The notes under the pieces: generated by a model
What the model was told of the DNA's origin: nothing
The model's input: the letters and a program-made list of their open reading frames with translations, nothing else
Database searches by the model: none
In this document: one piece after another, positions 55,074 through 63,549 of the stretch
Numbering within the stretch: the stretch's first letter is position 1
Layout: every line of letters begins with the position of its first letter
Assembly: GCF_002735925.1 (NCBI RefSeq)
Contig: NZ_PEDL01000008.1
Location: 1 to 64,000, forward strand
Reading direction: 5' to 3'
DNA: 64,000 nt
Origin: Sporanaerobium hydrogeniformans
GTDB taxonomy: Bacteria > Bacillota > Clostridia > Lachnospirales > Cellulosilyticaceae
Position numbers and translations under genes: made by a program

Positions 55074-55340
55074 ATGGTTATTGAAAAAATTCATGTAGGA
55101 ACAGTTCAGTTAAATGCCTTTGAAGTAAGTTATTATCAAATAAAGAGAGAAGATTTTTACGGGATTGAGGTTATTGAACGCTATAACGACAGAATTTTAA
55201 GCCAAAGCGAATATTTCACAGAAATAGAAGCGCTTGCCCAACAATTAGTTACATGTTGTTTTAATCATCTAGTAACACATACTACTTTAATCAATATTAT
55301 TGATGATTTTATAAGTGAGAGAGATGCGATAAGCATCTAA
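55074..55340 (+). CDS. Small conserved protein, DUF6514-like
   Basis: 88 aa. The sequence FEVSYYQIKREDFYGIEVIE, a mid EIEALAQQLVTC and the end LINIIDDFISE match the pattern of the DUF6514 family in clostridia (YYL-YGI and a final V-DF). No transmembrane segment or enzyme motif. GGAGGGG precedes the ATG. It stands alone with its own terminator. Confidence 0.6.
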   Translation: MVIEKIHVGTVQLNAFEVSYYQIKREDFYGIEVIERYNDRILSQSEYFTEIEALAQQLVTCCFNHLVTHTTLINIIDDFISERDAISI

Positions 55341-55378
55341 GAAAGAGCCTATGGAATGAGCCCCGTAGGCTCTTTCTT
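55339..55378. terminator. Terminator after the 88-aa gene
   Basis: 13-bp stem AAGAAAGAGCCTA (55339-55351) with TAGGCTCTTTCTT (55366-55378). Confidence 0.8.
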
Positions 55379-55450
55379 GCGAGAACTTACTTTTTTATGC
55401 TATGATACACATAGATTTTTAAATAGATAGCTTAAGAATAAGGTGGAAAA

Positions 55451-56092
55451 ATGATTAATTATAAGACGATTATCAATCCCAGCGAAGTAGAAATCATTGA
55501 GAAAAAGTCACGATTTATTGCTACTGTAATCCCTGTAGCTACTCAAGAAGAAGCAGAACAAGCCTTACAGCAACTACGAAAAAAATATTATAATGCCACC
55601 CATAATTGCTTCGCCTATCAGATAGGTGAAAAGAATCAAATTCAACGTTGTAGTGATGATGGCGAACCACAAGGCACAGCAGGTAAGCCTATTTTAGATA
55701 TCCTTAAAGGATATGGTACTCAAAATACACTTATTTGTGTAACACGTTATTTTGGAGGTACTTTATTAGGAACAGGAGGACTTGTAAGAGCTTATAGTCG
55801 GGCTGCTAAAGAAGGGATTTTAGCTGCAGGCATTAAGGAAAAACGCGTTATTCAGCTCTATATTTTGAATATGTCCTATTCTTTATTAGGAAAGGTACAA
55901 CATTTGTTAGCTGAAAAGGGATATGTTTTAAGAAATACAACTTATCTTGAAACAGTCACTTGTGAGGTAGAAGTTGAGGTAGGACATCAGGAGGCCTTTT
56001 GTAAATGGCTTACAGAAAACACTAATGCCGAAGTTCTTATCACAGAAGGTGAATTAACCTATATTGATGTGCCTTTAGACGTATATTGCTAA
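55451..56092 (+). CDS. yigZ: YigZ/IMPACT family protein
   Basis: 213 aa. N-terminal UPF0029 domain: KKSRFIATVIPVATQEEA, NATHNCFAYQIG and the hallmark SDDGEPQGTAGKPILDIL, then CVTRYFGGTLLGTGGLVRAY. The C-terminal DUF1949 ferredoxin-like domain follows. Related to eukaryotic IMPACT, a translation-stress factor. AGGTGG stands before the ATG. Confidence 0.94.
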   Translation: MINYKTIINPSEVEIIEKKSRFIATVIPVATQEEAEQALQQLRKKYYNATHNCFAYQIGEKNQIQRCSDDGEPQGTAGKPILDILKGYGTQNTLICVTRYFGGTLLGTGGLVRAYSRAAKEGILAAGIKEKRVIQLYILNMSYSLLGKVQHLLAEKGYVLRNTTYLETVTCEVEVEVGHQEAFCKWLTENTNAEVLITEGELTYIDVPLDVYC

Positions 56093-56161
56093 AGAAGACG
56101 CAGTTGTGCTAGAATAGTAAAGTGAGAATTGAAGTGATTTACTTAAGGAGGAAGAATAGAA

Positions 56162-56893
56162 ATGTCTGGACATTCAAAGTTTGCCAACATTAAGCATAAA
56201 AAAGCTAAAAATGATGCGCAAAAAGGAAAAGTATTTACAAAAATTGGACGTGAAATTGCTGTAGCCGTTAAAGAAGGAGGTTCTGATCCTTCTGTTAATG
56301 GAAAGCTTCGTGATATTATTGCAAAAGCAAAATCAAATAATATGCCTAATGATACAATTCAACGCAGTATTAAGAAGGCTGCTGGTGAAGATGGCGCTGT
56401 TAACTATGAATACATTACTTATGAAGGCTATGGTCCAAATGGAGTCGCTGTTATTGTTGAAACCCTTACAGATAATAAAAATCGTACAGCAGGTAATGTA
56501 CGTTCTGCTTTTACAAAAGGTAACGGAAATATGGGAACAAGTGGGTGTGTTTCCTTTATGTTTGATAAAAAAGGGCAGATTGTTATCGAAAGGGAAGCCA
56601 CTGATAAAGACGAAGATGAACTTATGATGCTTGCCATTGAGGCGGGTGCAGATGATTTTGAAGCAGAGGAGGAAGGCTTTACTATCACAACAGCTCCCGA
56701 AGCTTTTGGAGAAGTACATGCTGTTCTTGAAAATGCAGGTATTGAGATGGCCGAAGCATCTGTAACTATGGTTCCTCAGACATGGACAACTCTTACTTCA
56801 GAAGCTGATATCAAAGCCTTTAACAAAATGATTGACCTCCTTGAAGACGATGATGATGTACAAGAAATCTACCATAACTGGGACGAAGAATAA
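56162..56893 (+). CDS. yebC: YebC/PmpR family translation/transcription regulator
   Basis: 243 aa. Begins [18 protein letters not shown] and contains [18 protein letters not shown] and [19 protein letters not shown], the diagnostic blocks. Some members bind DNA, and recent work links others to translation of polyproline stretches. AAGGAGG is 10 nt before the ATG. A 20-bp terminator follows. Confidence 0.96.
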   Translation: MSGHSKFANIKHKKAKNDAQKGKVFTKIGREIAVAVKEGGSDPSVNGKLRDIIAKAKSNNMPNDTIQRSIKKAAGEDGAVNYEYITYEGYGPNGVAVIVETLTDNKNRTAGNVRSAFTKGNGNMGTSGCVSFMFDKKGQIVIEREATDKDEDELMMLAIEAGADDFEAEEEGFTITTAPEAFGEVHAVLENAGIEMAEASVTMVPQTWTTLTSEADIKAFNKMIDLLEDDDDVQEIYHNWDEE

Positions 56894-56905
56894 TACTTTT
56901 TAAAC

Positions 56906-56956
56906 AAAACCCCTTATAACTTAGGCAGGAAACTCACCTAGGTTATAAGGGGTTTT
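56906..56956. terminator. Bidirectional terminator between yebC and the PilZ gene
   Basis: 20-bp stem with one G-U: A4CCCCTTATAAC (from 56906) with GTTATAAGGGGT4 (to 56956), 11-nt loop. Confidence 0.93.
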
Positions 56957-56969
56957 ATTTCTATTTTTA

Positions 56970-57686
56970 TTAAATAGTATCTAGGGGCACATTTGCCTTT
57001 TCTAAATCTTGACGTTGTTTTTCAAAAATAAGCTTCGTTAATAAATTCTCTATAGGACGTTCCATTTTTAGGAAACGGATACGATGTGCAAAATTCCCAG
57101 AGACCGTTGGATCGCCTAAGAAAAGAACCTCACCCATTAACTCAAAGGGTTTGTCCATAAAATTAAACTCTAAATAAAGACGATTACCTTTATGAAGCTG
57201 CTCTTTACTAACAAGACACATCCCTCCTGTACTAATGTTAACAGCTGTTGCTTGATAAGTAGGAAGTGTATTTAATATTTCTTTATCTTTTTCAGCCCTA
57301 TCGATTAAAATGCGATAAGTAAGTGGTATAAGTATATCTAAACGAAAAAATTTACGTTGTTGTTTTTTTACTAAAGGCGAGACAATTTGAACACTATAAT
57401 AAAGAATATCTTTTTTTCTATAATGTCTTTTTATTCTCACAGTAGCCCCATACATACCTGATTTAGAAATAAATATCATATTCAATTTTTTCTCTGCCTC
57501 AATAAGCACCCAATTTAATTTATCAAGTGGTGCTTCAATAATCAATTTATCCTCTATCCATTGAACTAATTTCGTAATATAAGTCTTTTCCTTAACTGTT
57601 AAATGAAGCTTTAAATTAATATCTTTTAAAAGTGCTTCTTTATAACGTTCTATGGATTTTTGTATTTCCATTTCGGTCGTTGCCAA
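56970..57686 (-). CDS. PilZ-domain cyclic-di-GMP-binding protein (YcgR-like)
   Basis: 238 aa with an N-terminal YcgR-type domain (about residues 20-110) and a C-terminal PilZ domain. The cyclic-di-GMP sites are present: RxxxR in QQRKFFRLD and the N-x-S-x-x-G motif in VNISTGGMCL. YcgR-type proteins brake the flagellar motor when cyclic-di-GMP is high. No flagellar genes are in the window. The start is TTG at 57686, chosen because AGGAGG is 7 nt upstream; the next ATG is 15 bp inside and too far from it. Confidence 0.88.
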   Translation of the reverse strand: MATTEMEIQKSIERYKEALLKDINLKLHLTVKEKTYITKLVQWIEDKLIIEAPLDKLNWVLIEAEKKLNMIFISKSGMYGATVRIKRHYRKKDILYYSVQIVSPLVKKQQRKFFRLDILIPLTYRILIDRAEKDKEILNTLPTYQATAVNISTGGMCLVSKEQLHKGNRLYLEFNFMDKPFELMGEVLFLGDPTVSGNFAHRIRFLKMERPIENLLTKLIFEKQRQDLEKANVPLDTI

Positions 57687-57857
57687 ACTAAAACCTCCTC
57701 ATCTCTATATCCATTAATCCTTATCTTAATTATTATACCTTAGTATTGGATAATCTTTCAACACCTACATACATTTAAAACACTTGCAAATAACAACAGA
57801 ATGTGCAACAATAAGCTTTGAATAAATTCAAGATCATGAGTTAAAGAGGTTAGTTCC

Positions 57858-58808
57858 ATGAGAAAAATTATTTGTGTCACCCTCAATCCAGCTATGGATC
57901 ATACCGTTTGTATAGATGGTTACAATGAAGGACATGTGAATGCCATTAAAGAACATTTTTATGAAGTTGGTGGTAAAGGTATCAATGTTGCCAAAGTCCT
58001 TAAAAATTTTAAAATTGATAGTATTGTTACAGGTTTTGTAGGAAGTAACTTTCCAGATACTTTTCGTACTAAACTCATGAAAAGAGGTATTGAAACTAAA
58101 TTTTTTAAACTTTTACAAAATACACGAATTAATATTAAACTGATTGATATGCAAAAAGGGTCTTGTACTACGTTTAAAGAAGAAGGACCTTTTGTACCTG
58201 AAGAACTTCTTGAACGCTTTATTAATTCTTTCTCACTTATGTGCCACCCAGGAGATTATGTGATTTTAACAGGTGCCATTCCAACGGGTATCCCTTCTGA
58301 TATTTATGTTTTGTTAACACAGCTAGCAAAAGAAAAGGGAGCAACCGTTCTCTTAGATTGTGAAGGGCAACTTTTAAAAAAAAACTTGTTTGCTCAACCA
58401 GATATTCTAAAATTAAACTATCGCTCTTTAGTTCCACAAAAAAGATGGGGAGACTTAACTAAAGAAGACTTACCTTCTCTTGTTAAATGGATAAAATCTC
58501 ATTATGAAGGGAAAGCCCTTATTTCACTTGGACAGTTAGGAGCTCTTTGGATTACGCCTCAAGAAACCTATTATGCTGAAGCAATTGAGCTTGGCATTAA
58601 ACTTAAATATCCTGTGGGAGCTGGAGATGCCATGGTTGCTGCCCTAGTTATGAGCCAAATAGAAGAGTTTAATGATGTTACTACCTTAAAATATGCCATT
58701 GCTTGTGCCACAGCCTGTGTGGCTAAAAAAGATCCTTGTAGTTGTACCCCAGCAGAAGTCAATGAACTACTGAGTCAGGTGGTTATTCAATCGTTTATAT
58801 TGGATTAA
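57858..58808 (+). CDS. 1-phosphofructokinase/tagatose-6-phosphate kinase (PfkB family)
   Basis: 316 aa. Opens with VTLNPAMDHTV and contains GGKGINVAKVLKN, signature 1 of PfkB, and VGAGDAMVAALVM, signature 2, with the catalytic Asp. The length and block order match FruK/LacC kinases. The exact sugar phosphate is open because no fru or lac transporter genes are adjacent. AGAGG precedes the ATG. It contains an A9 run at 58376-58384 that stays in frame. Confidence 0.87.
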   Translation: MRKIICVTLNPAMDHTVCIDGYNEGHVNAIKEHFYEVGGKGINVAKVLKNFKIDSIVTGFVGSNFPDTFRTKLMKRGIETKFFKLLQNTRINIKLIDMQKGSCTTFKEEGPFVPEELLERFINSFSLMCHPGDYVILTGAIPTGIPSDIYVLLTQLAKEKGATVLLDCEGQLLKKNLFAQPDILKLNYRSLVPQKRWGDLTKEDLPSLVKWIKSHYEGKALISLGQLGALWITPQETYYAEAIELGIKLKYPVGAGDAMVAALVMSQIEEFNDVTTLKYAIACATACVAKKDPCSCTPAEVNELLSQVVIQSFILD

Positions 58809-58823
58809 AAGGAGTTAGAGTCT

Positions 58824-60176
58824 ATGAAAAAAAGCCAACTTATAGAAGGTCAAATAGAAGAAGTCATTTTTCCCAATCGTGGTCGCTTGACCTTTGAAGA
58901 CGAACCCGTTTATATTCCTGGTACTTTTAAAGATCAAATTATAAAAGCGCAAATTATTAAGCGTAAAAAAGGTAATTGGGAAGGACGCCTTCTAGAAGTT
59001 ATTAAAAATCCCCCCCATTTTATTTCACCTGTCTGTCCATACTTTGGCTCATGTGGTGGTTGTAGTTCTCAAGAAGTCCCTTATGTAAATCAAATAGAAC
59101 TTAAGCATGAGCAAGTAAGAAAGCTTTTACACAAAGCAGGAATAGAAAACTATGAAGATTTAGGTATCTTACCAAGTCCTGAAAAATTTCACTATCGTAA
59201 TAAAATGGAATTTAGTTTTGGTGATGCTATTAAAGACGGTCCTATGACCCTAGGAATGCACCGTAAACATAGTAGTTATGATATTTTGACAGTAGATGGC
59301 TGCAAACTTGTAGAAGAAGATTACAGCCTTATCTTGCGCACAGTTTTAGACTACTGCATAAGCAAAGGCTTACCTTATTATCACAAAACCTCTCACCAAG
59401 GCTTTTTACGTTATTTAATCATTCGCCAATCTAAAAGCTTTAATGAGATAATCATTAACCTTGTTACAACCACACAAATGGTTCATGATTGGGGTGAACT
59501 TATAGAACAGCTTAAAGCCTTACCACTTCATAATCGTTTAGTAGGGGTTTTAAATACTCTTTCTAATACCTTAGCAGATGCTGTTAAACCAGAAAAAGTT
59601 ATTTTATTAGAAGGCAAGGATACTTTTATGGAGAAGCTACTTGGACTTTGCTTTCAAGTTTCACCTTTCTCCTTTTTCCAAACCAATACACGTGGTGCAG
59701 AAGTGCTTTATAAAAATGCTTTAGACCTTATCGATAACCTTAATGATAAGATTGTCTTTGATCTTTACTGTGGTACTGGAACTATTTCACAAATTATGGC
59801 CACAAAAGCTCAAAAAGTCTATGGCATTGAACTTGTAGAAGAAGCTGTAGAAAAAGCTAAAGAAAATGCTGCTCTTAATGATCTTACCAATTGTCAATTC
59901 ATTGCAGGTGATGTACTCAATCAAGTGGATAAGCTTTCTGCTAAACCAGATATCATCGTTCTTGATCCACCAAGAGAAGGCATTCATCCCAAAGCAATCC
60001 AAAAAATCATTGATTTTGGGGCTAAAGAACTCCTTTATATTTCCTGTAAACCCACTTCGCTGACAAGAGATCTTCCTATTCTGAAAGAAGCAGGCTATCA
60101 TGTTGACAAAGTACTTTGTGTTGATATGTTCCCTCAAACCGTGCACGTTGAGACTGTAGTGAAGCTTAGTAGATAA
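58824..60176 (+). CDS. rlmCD: 23S rRNA (uracil-5-)-methyltransferase
   Basis: 450 aa. N-terminal TRAM domain, an iron-sulfur cluster with C71, C77 and C80 in CPYFGSCGGC (the fourth Cys near residue 155), the SAM loop FDLYCGTGTISQIM, DPPREGIHP and the catalytic cysteine in LLYISCKPTSLTRDL. It methylates 23S rRNA U747/U1939-type positions. AAGGAG precedes the ATG, 15 bp after the kinase. The 3' end (CACGTTGAG onward, 60144) is repeated in diverged form at 61270: see the att-like repeat. Confidence 0.93.
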   Translation: MKKSQLIEGQIEEVIFPNRGRLTFEDEPVYIPGTFKDQIIKAQIIKRKKGNWEGRLLEVIKNPPHFISPVCPYFGSCGGCSSQEVPYVNQIELKHEQVRKLLHKAGIENYEDLGILPSPEKFHYRNKMEFSFGDAIKDGPMTLGMHRKHSSYDILTVDGCKLVEEDYSLILRTVLDYCISKGLPYYHKTSHQGFLRYLIIRQSKSFNEIIINLVTTTQMVHDWGELIEQLKALPLHNRLVGVLNTLSNTLADAVKPEKVILLEGKDTFMEKLLGLCFQVSPFSFFQTNTRGAEVLYKNALDLIDNLNDKIVFDLYCGTGTISQIMATKAQKVYGIELVEEAVEKAKENAALNDLTNCQFIAGDVLNQVDKLSAKPDIIVLDPPREGIHPKAIQKIIDFGAKELLYISCKPTSLTRDLPILKEAGYHVDKVLCVDMFPQTVHVETVVKLSR

Positions 60177-60179
60177 AAC
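60144..60179 (+). repeat. att-like direct repeat, left copy (3' end of rlmCD)
   Basis: CACGTTGAGACTGTAGTGAA and the following bases to AAAACC. It encodes the last residues HVETVVKLSR of rlmCD plus the stop. Its partner is 61270-61305. Homology begins exactly at CAC and runs past the stop. 3' ends of rumA/rlmD genes are recorded integration targets of integrative elements with serine recombinases. Confidence 0.7.
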
Positions 60180-60187
60180 CTATATAT

Positions 60188-60232
60188 ATCAAGGCTTAGA
60201 GCGATTTTTCGTTCTGAGCTTGATGTGTTTTT
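60188..60232 (+). terminator. Terminator of rlmCD
   Basis: Arms ATCAAGGCTTAGAGCGA (60188-60204) and TCGTTCTGAGCTTGAT (60209-60224), with one bulged G and G-U pairs, then GTGTTTTT. Confidence 0.75.
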
Positions 60233-60285
60233 AGGGTGTTTTATGGTAACAACATGTTCCTAAATGAGTAGGGGGGATACTAAAG

Positions 60286-60308
60286 CGCGTAAGTCGGTAG
60301 TTTACGCG
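60286..60308. repeat. Short inverted repeat CGCGTAA/TTACGCG
   Basis: CGCGTAA (60286-60292) and TTACGCG (60302-60308), loop of 9 nt, in the gap after rlmCD. GC content is higher than around it. Role unknown; it could belong to the element end. Nothing else is seen between 60233 and 60400. Confidence 0.5.
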
Positions 60309-60400
60309 TAAAAGTATAAGGCAACGCGAAAAGGTTTGTAATTAGTCCATACTGCCTATACAATAATAATAAATGAATTAAAATGTGAAAGGTGATTTAT

Positions 60401-61003
60401 ATGAAGAAAAGGTACCTGGTAATAATCTTAGTGTTTATTTGCTTTAGTTCCCTTGTTTTAGCTGGAGATATACCTGAATCAATTATGCTAGGAGAGAATA
60501 AGGGTTTGCTTATTGGTAAGCTCTCTATTCAAGCAGATATGTATACTATAATGCCTTCTACTATCATGATGGGAGAAGTACTAGCTGAAGAAATTACAGT
60601 TGATAAGTTTGATTCCTATTATGGTACAGCAGATAAACCTTTAGATGGAGATATAATAGTAGCTGTGCTGATAAATGATCATCAAATAGATGATAGTTGG
60701 GTATTTAAATGTACATCTGAGGACTATAAGACATTAAAACTTGTTAGTGAGCGCTATAATATAGTAGAACGATATGAGAAATACATTAATGATGGGGAAT
60801 ATTTTAGAGCACAACAAAAGTTAAATAAAAATAACACAACAGATGCTATAGAAACTGAACAAGTTTTAGATACCAATGTGACAGTTAAAGATTCCGTAAA
60901 TAAGCTAGGGACTAATATACCAGGTATAGGTATTTCTATTCTATTGTTTATCACCTTTATAATCTTCATAGTATTTAAAAGAACACAGAATAGAGGTAAA
61001 TAG
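60401..61003 (+). CDS. Hypothetical secreted/membrane protein
   Basis: 200 aa from ATG 60401 (AAAGGTG 8 nt upstream). A signal peptide (VIILVFICFSSLVLA, cleavage near residue 20) and a C-terminal membrane helix (IGISILLFITFIIFIVF) followed by KRTQNRGK, so the middle 140 residues should face outside. No family recognised. It lies between the two att-like copies and ends 1 bp from ywbE. Confidence 0.65.
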   Translation: MKKRYLVIILVFICFSSLVLAGDIPESIMLGENKGLLIGKLSIQADMYTIMPSTIMMGEVLAEEITVDKFDSYYGTADKPLDGDIIVAVLINDHQIDDSWVFKCTSEDYKTLKLVSERYNIVERYEKYINDGEYFRAQQKLNKNNTTDAIETEQVLDTNVTVKDSVNKLGTNIPGIGISILLFITFIIFIVFKRTQNRGK

Positions 61004-61004
61004 C

Positions 61005-61196
61005 ATGGATGGAACAAAGAGAAGTAACATTAAACTAGGAGCAACTGTTCTAGTTGTTCAAAAGCAGGATCAACGTACTGGAAAGCTAACAGAAGGAATA
61101 GTGAAAAAGATACTTACCAATTCACCAGAGCAATATCATGGAATAAAAGTAATGCTAGAGAGCGGTATTGTAGGGCGAGTGAAAGAGCTAAGATAA
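61005..61196 (+). CDS. ywbE: YwbE-family protein
   Basis: 63 aa; KLGATVLVVQKQDQRTGKLTE and LESGIVGRVKEL match the YwbE (DUF2196) family, a single SH3-like barrel. Function unknown. It starts directly after the preceding gene, likely co-transcribed. Its origin (element cargo or old chromosome) is open. Confidence 0.85.
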   Translation: MDGTKRSNIKLGATVLVVQKQDQRTGKLTEGIVKKILTNSPEQYHGIKVMLESGIVGRVKELR

Positions 61197-61269
61197 GACT
61201 ACTGCTAAAAGATACATAGGGGGATAATAGTAGGTCTACCCGTAACATTGAAGTTTAGACTAACTATTA

Positions 61270-61305
61270 CACATTGAGATGGTAGTAAAGCTTATCAAGT
61301 AAAAC
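61270..61305 (+). repeat. att-like direct repeat, right copy (rlmCD 3'-end duplicate)
   Basis: CACATTGAGATGGTAGTAAA onward would encode HIEMVVKLIK and a stop, against HVETVVKLSR in rlmCD. The homology goes on past the stop (AAAACCTA--ATCAAG, then a decayed TTTTAGGGT as after rlmCD). Upstream of CAC no similarity is left, and no larger reading frame is present. In the 336-bp gap 61197-61532 this is the only structured part besides the operator region. Confidence 0.7.
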
Positions 61306-61466
61306 CTAGAACCATCAAGATTCTAATCTTTTTGCCGTTTGTAGAGTTGTGTACTTTTAGGGTAAAAGTTGGACTATTAAAAAATATGGATGATAGGGAT
61401 AGCCTTATGCCACAAGGCATACTTTTTAGCAAATAGTTAAACCTAAAATAGAGTATACAGATATAT

Positions 61467-61512
61467 AAAAACGATAATTAATATCGTTTTTTGATATTTA
61501 GTGTGATATAAT
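61467..61512 (+). promoter_or_regulatory. Promoter/operator of the XRE-methyltransferase unit
   Basis: TGATATAAT at 61504-61512 is an extended -10. In place of the -35 there is a perfect 10-bp inverted repeat, AAAAACGATA (61467-61476) and TATCGTTTTT (61482-61491), 5-nt loop. This overlap fits an operator bound by the XRE protein encoded next. Confidence 0.65.
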
Positions 61513-61532
61513 ATTATAGGGAGGTGAATATA

Positions 61533-61748
61533 TTGATTAATATAAAGCTAGCTGAACTATTAGGTAAGCATAAGATGACAAGAAAGAGGTTAGCTGAACT
61601 AACTGACACCAGACCAAATACGATAGGTGATTTATATAATGAGAAGTGTAAAAAAATTGATATTGAAGTACTAAATAAGATATGTACAGTTTTAGAATGT
61701 AATATAGAAGATATTTTGGAGTATAAGAAGGATGGAGACAATAAATGA
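61533..61748 (+). CDS. XRE-family small transcriptional regulator
   Basis: 71 aa with a TTG start at 61533, AGGGAGG 8 nt upstream (the GTG nine bases earlier lies inside this site). The HTH is MTRKRLAELTDTRPNTIGDL, then IDIEVLNKICTVLECNIEDI, a whole single-domain Cro/C1 protein. It overlaps the methyltransferase start by 4 bp (ATGA). Small XRE proteins before a methyltransferase often act as controllers of restriction-modification timing. Confidence 0.85.
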   Translation: MINIKLAELLGKHKMTRKRLAELTDTRPNTIGDLYNEKCKKIDIEVLNKICTVLECNIEDILEYKKDGDNK

Positions 61749-63535
61749 TTAAGTTAGCAACAGCGTTTAGCGGAATAGGAGCAATTGAACATGCTCTACA
61801 AAGAATGGATCTAGAGCATAAGTTGATTTTTGCTTGTGATAATGGAGATGTTGATATTTTAACTAAAGATATAAAGGTTGATATTAGTGAAATAGATAAA
61901 GAGTTTATTTTGCTAGAACAATTAATTAATAAGGTTAAAAATATTTCAAATGATAAAACTACAGATGAACTGTACGAAGACTTAAATAAAAACAGGTTAG
62001 AATATGAGGAGCAATTAAAGGAGCTTAGTAATTTAAATTTTGAAGAAATAGAATACCATACATTAAAAATCTTAAAGAATATTGTGGGACAAGATGATCT
62101 TAAGACAGTTAGAAAGAAAGAGTACTGTGGATTTATTAACAACATTAGTAGAGAACAATCCATTAATAGCAAGATAATAGAAGTTTTAAAGTCTACATTA
62201 GAAATCTTAAATGATTTTAAAAAGGATAATGACTTATCCCTCTTAGACATAACTGGCACTAGTCTCTATAAGAGTAGCGATAAAATTAATTGGGAAATAG
62301 TCATAGATAATCTAAAAAAAGCTAAAGAAATTTTTGAAGGTTATGAAAGTAAAAAAGTGCTTAAGGGAGTTAGAGACATTAGTGAACGTTTGGGTATGTT
62401 ACATGAAAAGATTAATTCATTTTACATACATAAGGAGTTAGAACAATTACCTACGTATGCCGAAAAAAAGAAATATATTGATAAGTTATATGAAGGAAAA
62501 GAGTCTCAAAATAAAGTAAGAACAAGTTATTTAGCTAATTATGATTTGGATCCAAGAGATTTTCATTGGAATGTATCATTTTTGGATGGAAAACAATATC
62601 AAAATCAAGTTGATTTGTTTGTTGGAGGAAGTCCATGCCAATCTTTTAGTTTAGTTGGTAAACAAAGAGGTTTGGAGGATACAAGGGGGACTTTATTTTA
62701 TGAGTATGCACGTTTAGTGAGTGAAATTAGACCAAAAGTGTTTATTTATGAAAATGTAAAGGCCATTTTAAGTAATGATAATGGTAAAACGTGGGAAACT
62801 ATTAAGCAAGTTTTTACTGATTTAAATTACACATGGAGCTATCAAGTTCTCAATGCAAAAGATTATGGCGTTCCTCAAAATAGAGAAAGAGTATTTGTGG
62901 TAGGATTTAGAAATGATTTATTTTTACAAAGACCGTTTGAATTTCCAGTTCCTATACCTTTAGAGAAAAAAATGCAGGATTTTTTATTAGATAATGTTTC
63001 CGGAAAGTATTATTTAAATAAAAAGGGCGTGGACTTTGTTACAAGTGAAAAAAATCTTACTAAAAAGTATACACAAATTGATGGAGAAATTCAGCTCTGC
63101 CAAAAGAAAAATCAGCAGTTTAATTGGCATGGTGATTTTGTATTCGAAGAAGAGAATAAAGATAAAGAAAAAACTATGAAGGATTTAGAAAAATATTTCT
63201 TATCCGAAAAAGTAAAAAAATATGTGCTTGCAAGTGGAACAAAAGGATTCTATTCTAAACCTGAAACAGATTTAGAAATAGCAAGACCGTTGTTAACAAC
63301 TATGCATAAGATGCATAGGGCAGGAGTTGATAATTATGTAACAACTGATGGTAGACTTCGTAAATTAGCACCAAGAGAATGTTTAAGATTAATGGGATTT
63401 TGTGATAGTTTTAAAATAGCTGTATCAGATACATCTATTTATCAACAGGCTGGTAATTCAATTGTTGTAGATGTACTAATAAATATTATGAAACAAATTA
63501 TATTAAGTTATCCAAACATACTAGATAATAATTAG
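61745..63535 (+). CDS. DNA (cytosine-5) methyltransferase with a large N-terminal insertion
   Basis: 596 aa. C5-methyltransferase motifs: I (ATAFSGIGAIEHAL, residues 6-18), IV with the nucleophile C298 in GGSPCQSFS, VI with ENV (336-338), VIII with QNRERVFVVG (378-387) and X with QQAGNSIVVDVL near the end. Between motifs I/II and IV there are about 280 residues where 70-80 is usual, so about 200 extra ones, mostly charged helices (ELYEDLNKNRLEYEEQLKEL). Target recognition should lie between motifs VIII and X. The frame is intact. No endonuclease partner is identified; the next gene is the candidate. Site not predictable. Confidence 0.93.
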   Translation: MIKLATAFSGIGAIEHALQRMDLEHKLIFACDNGDVDILTKDIKVDISEIDKEFILLEQLINKVKNISNDKTTDELYEDLNKNRLEYEEQLKELSNLNFEEIEYHTLKILKNIVGQDDLKTVRKKEYCGFINNISREQSINSKIIEVLKSTLEILNDFKKDNDLSLLDITGTSLYKSSDKINWEIVIDNLKKAKEIFEGYESKKVLKGVRDISERLGMLHEKINSFYIHKELEQLPTYAEKKKYIDKLYEGKESQNKVRTSYLANYDLDPRDFHWNVSFLDGKQYQNQVDLFVGGSPCQSFSLVGKQRGLEDTRGTLFYEYARLVSEIRPKVFIYENVKAILSNDNGKTWETIKQVFTDLNYTWSYQVLNAKDYGVPQNRERVFVVGFRNDLFLQRPFEFPVPIPLEKKMQDFLLDNVSGKYYLNKKGVDFVTSEKNLTKKYTQIDGEIQLCQKKNQQFNWHGDFVFEEENKDKEKTMKDLEKYFLSEKVKKYVLASGTKGFYSKPETDLEIARPLLTTMHKMHRAGVDNYVTTDGRLRKLAPRECLRLMGFCDSFKIAVSDTSIYQQAGNSIVVDVLINIMKQIILSYPNILDNN

Positions 63536-63549
63536 GGAGATGAGAGATT

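Noticed and set aside
56298-56719. Plus and minus ORFs inside yebC
   Set aside because: Shadows of a strongly conserved gene; they carry no start signals.
58376-58384. A9 run in the PfkB kinase gene as a third frameshift
   Set aside because: The frame runs through unbroken and both catalytic signatures are read, so no shift is needed.
61537-62259. 240-aa ORF on the minus strand
   Set aside because: It is antisense to the XRE and methyltransferase genes, has a low-complexity Ser/Leu/Phe composition and no ribosome site.
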